27,541 bases of DNA from Gammaproteobacteria bacterium (GTDB taxonomy: Bacteria > Pseudomonadota > Gammaproteobacteria > SZUA-152): contig JANTGX010000004.1 of the NCBI GenBank assembly GCA_024762755.1, positions 1-27,541 of the forward strand. The letters run 5' to 3'. Under the pieces are notes generated by a model. The model made no database searches. It was not told the origin of the DNA and saw nothing but the letters and a program-made list of their open reading frames with translations. Positions 22,791 to 27,541 of this stretch are shown in pieces (position 1 is the stretch's first letter; each line of letters opens with the position of its first letter). A program made the position numbers and the translations under genes.

Positions 22791-23897
22791 ATGAAATTTG
22801 CCATCGAGCGAGAAGCGATCCTCAAGCCTCTGCAAACCATCACCGGCGTCGTCGAGAGACGGCAAACCCTGCCGATCCTCTCCAACATTCTCCTCAGTGC
22901 CAATGGCCAGGGTCTATCCATGACGGCCACGGACCTCGAAGTGGAGATGATCGCCCGTCTGCCAACCGATATTAACGAGGGGGGAGACATCACCCTGCCG
23001 GCACGTAAGATGGTGGACATCTGCAAGGCATTGCCCGAAGGCGCGATCATCGACCTCACCTACGATGCCGACAAGGAGCGCGCCACCCTCAAGTCCGGCC
23101 GCAGTCGCTTCAACCTGACCACCCTTCCGGTCTCAGAGTTTCCCAATATCGACGAGGTGAAGGGCGTCTTTTCCTTCTCGGTGCCGCAGTCGGTGCTCAA
23201 GCGGCTCATAGACAAGACCAGCTTTGCCATGGCGCAACAGGATGTCCGGTACTACCTCAACGGCCTGATGATCGAGGTCGACAATGGGGTGATCCGTGCG
23301 GTCGCCACGGACGGCCACCGTCTCGCCGTGTGTGAACATACTGCCGATGTCAGCCCAGGTGAGAAGATCCAGGTGATCCTTCCTCGTAAGGGGGTGTTGG
23401 AATTGAGCCGCTTGTTGACCGACGAAGATACGCCGGTGAACATCACCATCGGTAACAATCATCTCTGTGTCACCCTGGGTGAATACACCTTCACGTCCAA
23501 ACTCGTCGATGGCAAGTTTCCAGACTACCAGCGTGTCATCCCGCGAAACTCCGACAAACTGGTGATCGCCGACCGGGAGCGACTGCGTCAGGCCCTGGTG
23601 CGTACCTCCATCCTTTCCAATGAAAAATACCGCGGAATCCGTATCCATCTCGAGGACGGTCTCCTGCAGGCCCAGGCCAATAACCCGGAAATGGAAGAGG
23701 CCGAGGAAGAGATCGAGGTCGACTACACCGGCCCGGAATTGGATATCGGTTTCAACGTCGGCTATCTGCTCGACGCGCTCAATGCCATCGATACGGCCCA
23801 CGTGAACATCGCCTTCGGAGACGCCAACAGTAGCTGCGTCGTACAGCCCGAGGGTGATTCGGGCTGTACCTACGTAGTCATGCCTATGCGTCTGTGA
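22791..23897 (+). CDS. dnaN: DNA polymerase III subunit beta (sliding clamp)
   Basis: The 368-residue protein forms the dimeric ring that tethers DNA polymerase III to the template. It has the family N-terminus MKFAIEREAILKPLQTI and three clamp domains, with recognisable LPILSNILL, PDYQRVIPRN and the C-terminal YVVMPMRL, whose last residues line the protein-binding pocket. Length matches E. coli (366). The ATG is preceded by TTGGAAA. It is transcribed from the oriC side, probably with recF, which begins 22 bases after its stop. Confidence 0.99.
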   Translation: MKFAIEREAILKPLQTITGVVERRQTLPILSNILLSANGQGLSMTATDLEVEMIARLPTDINEGGDITLPARKMVDICKALPEGAIIDLTYDADKERATLKSGRSRFNLTTLPVSEFPNIDEVKGVFSFSVPQSVLKRLIDKTSFAMAQQDVRYYLNGLMIEVDNGVIRAVATDGHRLAVCEHTADVSPGEKIQVILPRKGVLELSRLLTDEDTPVNITIGNNHLCVTLGEYTFTSKLVDGKFPDYQRVIPRNSDKLVIADRERLRQALVRTSILSNEKYRGIRIHLEDGLLQAQANNPEMEEAEEEIEVDYTGPELDIGFNVGYLLDALNAIDTAHVNIAFGDANSSCVVQPEGDSGCTYVVMPMRL

Positions 23898-23919
23898 TGA
23901 GGTATCAGCCCTTCCTGTC

Positions 23920-24999
23920 ATGCCGCTGATTCAGCTCGACATCAGCGACTTTCGCAACATTGCGTCTGCCTCCCTCCGCCCCAGTCAGACACTAAACCTG
24001 GTCATCGGTCCCAACGGCTGTGGCAAGACCAGCCTGTTGGAGGCCCTATATTGCCTCGGTCGGGGACGTTCCTTCCGCACGCGAAACACCGACCAGTTGA
24101 TCAGACAAGGCACGGAGGGATTCACACTCTTCTCGCGTCTACGCAGTCACGACAACATCCACCGTGTCGGTATCCAGCGATCGGCACGCCAGACACGAAT
24201 CCGAGTGGATGGTGGGGATGTTCGCAGTGCCAGTGAACTATCCGAGCGCTTGCCGACAAAAGTCATCGAAGCGGGACTGCATGCCTTCTTCGATCAGGGC
24301 CCTGAACTCAGGCGGCGCTTCCTCGAATGGGGAATGTTTCACGTGGAACCCCATTACCTGCAAGCCTGGAGTGACTATCGCCGTCTCCTACTGCAGCGCA
24401 ATGCCGCACTGAAGACACGGTGGAACGATGCTTCACTGCTCCAGTTCGATGAACTGCTCGCAGAGAAGGGTGAGACCATCGCCCACTACCGACAGGCCTA
24501 TCTGCGGGACACACAGGCGTATTTTGCATCTTTTTGTCGTGATATGGGATCTGCTCATTTCCAGGCGCTGCAGATCGATATCTATCGAGGTTGGTCAAAG
24601 GGGTTGGCACTCATCGATGCATTGGCCAACTCGCGTGAATCCGATAGGCAACGCGGGTTTACTCAGGTTGGACCCCATCGCACGGACCTTCGAATTCGTA
24701 TCAACGGGATGCTGGCGCGTGATTTTCTTTCGCGTGGTGAACAGAAACTCTTCATTGCCCTGCTTCAAATCGCACAGGCCCGGTTTTTGTTCGATCGTAC
24801 CGGCAAGCGTTCTCTACTTCTTGTCGACGATCTGGCGGCTGAACTAGACAAGAAAAATAGGGTCTTATTGTTAAATGCGCTGACGGCCTCCGAGTGCCAG
24901 GTCTTTGTGACATCGACCTCGGATTCCGCCCTTCAAGCTGCCTTGCAGACGCCCCCACTGTTTCACGTGGAACACGGCGTGGTCTCCCAGGTGGTATAA
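23920..24999 (+). CDS. recF: DNA replication/repair ATPase RecF
   Basis: RecF helps load RecA at single-strand gaps in stalled replication forks. The 359-residue SMC-like ATPase has Walker A GPNGCGKTS (30-38), the ABC signature-like FLSRGEQKLF and Walker B SLLLVDDLAAELD near the C-terminus. Two parS-like 16-mers lie inside the coding sequence, encoding FHVEP and FHVEH, so the DNA sites constrain the protein or the reverse. The stop TAA is part of the gyrB TATAAT. The ribosome-binding site is weak, so translation may depend on dnaN. Confidence 0.97.
   Translation: MPLIQLDISDFRNIASASLRPSQTLNLVIGPNGCGKTSLLEALYCLGRGRSFRTRNTDQLIRQGTEGFTLFSRLRSHDNIHRVGIQRSARQTRIRVDGGDVRSASELSERLPTKVIEAGLHAFFDQGPELRRRFLEWGMFHVEPHYLQAWSDYRRLLLQRNAALKTRWNDASLLQFDELLAEKGETIAHYRQAYLRDTQAYFASFCRDMGSAHFQALQIDIYRGWSKGLALIDALANSRESDRQRGFTQVGPHRTDLRIRINGMLARDFLSRGEQKLFIALLQIAQARFLFDRTGKRSLLLVDDLAAELDKKNRVLLLNALTASECQVFVTSTSDSALQAALQTPPLFHVEHGVVSQVV
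24335..24350. promoter_or_regulatory. parS-like ParB binding site 1 (inside recF)
   Basis: TGTTTCACGTGGAACC fits the near-universal chromosomal parS palindrome TGTTYCACGTGRAACA at all but the last base. It is about 1.6 kb from the unwinding region, where origin-proximal parS sites are expected. Confidence 0.78.
24959..24974. promoter_or_regulatory. parS-like ParB binding site 2 (3' end of recF, upstream of gyrB)
   Basis: TGTTTCACGTGGAACA matches the parS palindrome TGTTYCACGTGRAACA at every position. It ends 20 bases before the TATAAT of the gyrB promoter, so ParB here could affect gyrB transcription. Confidence 0.85.
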
Positions 25000-25000
25000 T
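24992..25000 (+). promoter_or_regulatory. Extended -10 promoter of gyrB
   Basis: TGGTATAAT is a perfect TGn-TATAAT extended -10, overlapping the recF stop codon. No good -35 is present; the position is taken by the parS site. Transcription would start near 25007, about 39 bases before the gyrB ATG. Confidence 0.65.
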
Positions 25001-25045
25001 CTTCCGATTCAATCTCATAAAGCACCGCGATGGTGCGGAGCGTGT

Positions 25046-27463
25046 ATGGCTGACGATAAAACCTACGACTCTTCCAATATACAGGTCTTGAAAGGCCTGG
25101 ACGCCGTGCGTAAGCGTCCCGGCATGTACATTGGTGATACCGATGACGGTACTGGCCTGCATCACATGGTCTTCGAGGCCGTGGACAATGCCATCGACGA
25201 GGCCCTCGCTGGTCACTGTACGGAGACCTCGGTGACGATCCATAGCGATGGCTCGGTCAGCGTAAGGGACAATGGACGTGGCATCCCGGTGGACATCCAC
25301 GAAGAGGAGGGGAGATCGGCGGCGGAGGTCATCATGACGGTGCTCCACGCGGGCGGTAAGTTCGACGACAACTCCTACAAGATCTCCGGTGGCCTGCATG
25401 GCGTGGGCGTCTCGGTGGTGAACGCCCTTTCCGAGTGGTTGAAACTGACCATTTGGCGCGATGGAAAGACCTATTTCCAGGAATATCACAATGGTGTTCC
25501 CGTAGAGCCTCTGAAGGTCATCGGTGAGGCGAAGGGCACGGGGACGGAGATTCGTTTCAAACCCAGCCAGGAAGTCTTTACCGACACGGAATTTCACTAC
25601 GACATTCTCGCCAAGCGTTTACGTGAGTTGTCGTTCCTCAATTCTGGTGTACGCATTGTGCTCAAGGACGAACGTACGGAGAAACAGGACGTTTTTCAGT
25701 ACGAAGGTGGAATCGCCGCCTTTGTGGAACATCTCAACCGCAACAAGACACCGTTGAATCCCACTGTTTTTTCCTTTGTGGTGAAGAAGGACGATGTGAC
25801 CGTGGAAGTCGCCATGCAGTGGAACGATTCCTATCAAGAGAACATCTTCTGCTACACCAACAATATTCCCCAGCGCGATGGTGGTACTCACCTGGCAGGC
25901 TTCCGTAGCGGCCTGACACGCACCTTGAATCAGTACATCGAGGCCGAGGGTATGGCGAAGAAATTCAAGGTCCAGCCCACGGGTGACGATGCCCGCGAGG
26001 GGTTGACCGCGGTGCTCTCGGTCAAAGTGCCGGATCCAAAGTTTTCTTCGCAGACCAAAGACAAACTGGTGTCGTCAGAGGTGAAGGGCATCGTCGAATC
26101 GGCCGTATCCGAGAGGTTCAACGAATTTCTCTTGGAGAATCCCATCGACGCAAAGGCCATCGTATCGAAGATCGTCGACGCCGCCAGGGCCCGAGAGGCC
26201 GCACGCAAGGCGCGCGAGATGACCCGGCGCAAGGGTGCCTTGGACATTGCCGGTCTCCCCGGGAAACTGGCCGATTGCCAAGAAAAGGACCCGGCCAATT
26301 CCGAGCTTTTTCTGGTCGAGGGTGATTCCGCCGGCGGCTCCGCCAAACAGGGTCGTGATCGCCGCAGTCAGGCCATCCTGCCGCTGAAGGGCAAGATCCT
26401 CAACGTGGAGAAGGCGCGCTTCGACAAGATGTTGTCTTCGGCCGAGGTGGGCACGCTCATCACGGCCCTCGGTTGCGGCATCGGCAGAGAAGAATTCAAC
26501 CCGGACAAACTACGCTATCACCGCATCATCATCATGACCGATGCGGACGTGGACGGCTCGCATATCCGCACATTGTTGCTGACCTTTTTCTATCGCCAGA
26601 TGCCCGAATTGATCGAGCGTGGCCATGTCTACATTGCCCAGCCTCCCCTCTACAAGGTGAAGAAGGGCAAGCAGGAACGTTACGTAAAGGACGATGTGGA
26701 ACTGAATGATCACCTGCTGCAGACGGCCCTGGAAAATGCCGGGCTGTACGTTCAGGAAGACGCGCCCCCTATCTCTGGCATGACCCTGGAATCATTGGCA
26801 AAACAGTATCTCGACGTGATGTCCAGCATAGATCGCCTGTCCCGGCGCTTCCATCCGGCGCTGTTGGAGCAGCTCATCTACTCTGCGCCTCTGCCTTCTC
26901 AGGCCCTGCACGATGGGACACAGGCCGAGGCGTGGTTCGCAGAACTGATGGAACGCCTTAACAGCGACGATCAGAGCGATGTGCGTTATTCCTTCACCTT
27001 GGAGGAAGACGAGTTGCGCGGAGGCTGGCAGGCCCGTATCAATGCCATCAGCCATAACGTGGGCAACGAGCGCATCATCGACAGCGACTTTTTCAACTCC
27101 GGTGAATATGCCGCCATGGTGAAACTCGGTGAACAGCTGAGGGATCTGCTGGGCGAGACCGCCAAGGTGAAACGCGGCGAGCGCAGCGCTGCTGTGTCGA
27201 GTTTCAAGGAGGCCCTGGAATGGCTGATGGGCGAGGCCAGACGCGGCCAACACATCCAGCGCTACAAGGGGTTGGGCGAGATGAACCCGGAGCAGCTGTG
27301 GGAAACCACGCTGGATCCCGAGGTGCGGCGTCTGTTGCAGGTGCGCATAGAGGATGTCGTCGCCGCCGACGAGGTCTTCACCACCCTGATGGGTGATCAG
27401 GTCGAGCCACGCCGGGACTTCATCGAAAGCAACGCCTTGCAGGTGGCAAATCTCGATGTCTAA
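25046..27463 (+). CDS. gyrB: DNA gyrase subunit B
   Basis: GyrB supplies the ATPase of the gyrase that introduces negative supercoils. The 805 residues match the E. coli protein (804). The GHKL ATPase domain has EAVDNAIDEALAGH and DNGRGIP, followed by the GGLHGVGVSVVNALS loop. The TOPRIM domain has EGDSAGGSAKQGRDR (Glu425) and the metal-binding DADVDGSHIRTLLLTFFYR (Asp499-501-503). The large insertion of about 170 residues typical of gram-negative GyrB follows, and the C-terminus contains QRYKGLGEMNPEQLWETT. The ATG has GGAG 9 bases upstream. It ends the conserved dnaA-dnaN-recF-gyrB cluster. Confidence 0.99.
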   Translation: MADDKTYDSSNIQVLKGLDAVRKRPGMYIGDTDDGTGLHHMVFEAVDNAIDEALAGHCTETSVTIHSDGSVSVRDNGRGIPVDIHEEEGRSAAEVIMTVLHAGGKFDDNSYKISGGLHGVGVSVVNALSEWLKLTIWRDGKTYFQEYHNGVPVEPLKVIGEAKGTGTEIRFKPSQEVFTDTEFHYDILAKRLRELSFLNSGVRIVLKDERTEKQDVFQYEGGIAAFVEHLNRNKTPLNPTVFSFVVKKDDVTVEVAMQWNDSYQENIFCYTNNIPQRDGGTHLAGFRSGLTRTLNQYIEAEGMAKKFKVQPTGDDAREGLTAVLSVKVPDPKFSSQTKDKLVSSEVKGIVESAVSERFNEFLLENPIDAKAIVSKIVDAARAREAARKAREMTRRKGALDIAGLPGKLADCQEKDPANSELFLVEGDSAGGSAKQGRDRRSQAILPLKGKILNVEKARFDKMLSSAEVGTLITALGCGIGREEFNPDKLRYHRIIIMTDADVDGSHIRTLLLTFFYRQMPELIERGHVYIAQPPLYKVKKGKQERYVKDDVELNDHLLQTALENAGLYVQEDAPPISGMTLESLAKQYLDVMSSIDRLSRRFHPALLEQLIYSAPLPSQALHDGTQAEAWFAELMERLNSDDQSDVRYSFTLEEDELRGGWQARINAISHNVGNERIIDSDFFNSGEYAAMVKLGEQLRDLLGETAKVKRGERSAAVSSFKEALEWLMGEARRGQHIQRYKGLGEMNPEQLWETTLDPEVRRLLQVRIEDVVAADEVFTTLMGDQVEPRRDFIESNALQVANLDV

Positions 27464-27541
27464 AGGGATTTATTGATAGTGAGTGGTTACTAACTATCTG
27501 CTTATTTTCAGGCACGTAATATTAGCCGATGGCAGACAAAT

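Noticed and set aside
23796..23803. Another CACGTG core (CCCACGTGAACA) in dnaN as a third parS.
   Set aside because: The flanking bases do not match the parS palindrome; only the core and two outer bases agree.
27479..27512. A stretch resembling a spliceosomal intron: GTGAGT, then TACTAAC, then a pyrimidine-rich run ending in CAG.
   Set aside because: The context is a bacterial gyrB 3' flank with no split gene, so the resemblance is chance.
27529..27541. ATG with three following codons (MADK) at the right edge.
   Set aside because: Too short to judge and lacks a clear ribosome-binding site; a new gene may start here but cannot be supported.

Overview
The window is the chromosomal replication-origin region of a GC-rich gammaproteobacterium. 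The evidence is the order mnmE-yidC-yidD-rnpA-rpmH (minus strand), then dnaA-dnaN-recF-gyrB (plus strand), with clusters of DnaA boxes on both sides of dnaA. A class I adenylate cyclase, a gamma-type GshA, the lptD-surA-pdxA-rsmA cluster and a TtpC/DUF3450 TonB-type energy-transduction operon all fit Gammaproteobacteria. The gene neighbourhood suggests a Chromatiales-like lineage, but the sequence alone does not fix the genus.

Layout, left to right. 1-2330 (minus): a TonB2-like operon, DUF3450 protein - long ExbB-like protein (TtpC type) - second ExbB-type channel protein cut by the window edge. 2331-2775: divergent intergenic region. 2776-4967 (plus): gshA and a small exported thioredoxin-fold protein. 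5028-7092 (minus): PAS plus degenerate GGDEF protein, YqgE/AlgH-family protein with a signal peptide, small Rieske ferredoxin, and a 41-codon fragment of a pyridoxamine-phosphate-oxidase-like gene. 7399-10230 (plus): cyaA. 10254-16418 (minus): lptD - surA - pdxA - rsmA - YdcF/ElyC-like (DUF218) gene, a tight, mostly overlapping cell-envelope/ribosome/cofactor operon. 16670-17065 (minus): an unrecognised small secreted protein. 17202-20963 (minus): rpmH-rnpA-yidD-yidC-mnmE. 21213-27463 (plus): dnaA-dnaN-recF-gyrB.

How it works together. DnaA boxes occur in the rpmH-dnaA gap, where a pair overlaps the likely dnaA promoter, and in the dnaA-dnaN gap. The dnaA-dnaN gap also holds a perfect DnaA box, a short GC-rich spacer and a run of TAG/TAA triplets, as in the bacterial basal unwinding system (DnaA-trios), so it is the best candidate for oriC itself. 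Two 16-bp parS-like ParB sites lie inside recF; the second sits just upstream of an extended -10 promoter for gyrB. Most genes left of oriC are on the minus strand and those right of it on the plus strand, so most transcription follows the forks; gshA, its neighbour and cyaA are the head-on exceptions.

I see no mobile element, CRISPR array, phage gene, tRNA or rRNA, and no complete novel multi-gene system. The leads worth following are small: the parS pair and its overlap with the gyrB promoter region, the DnaA-trio unwinding region, an rnpA gene with no ATG/GTG/TTG start downstream of rpmH, a possible leaderless 10-codon ORF coupled to lptD, an 11-bp triple repeat upstream of lptD, and a decayed gene fragment.
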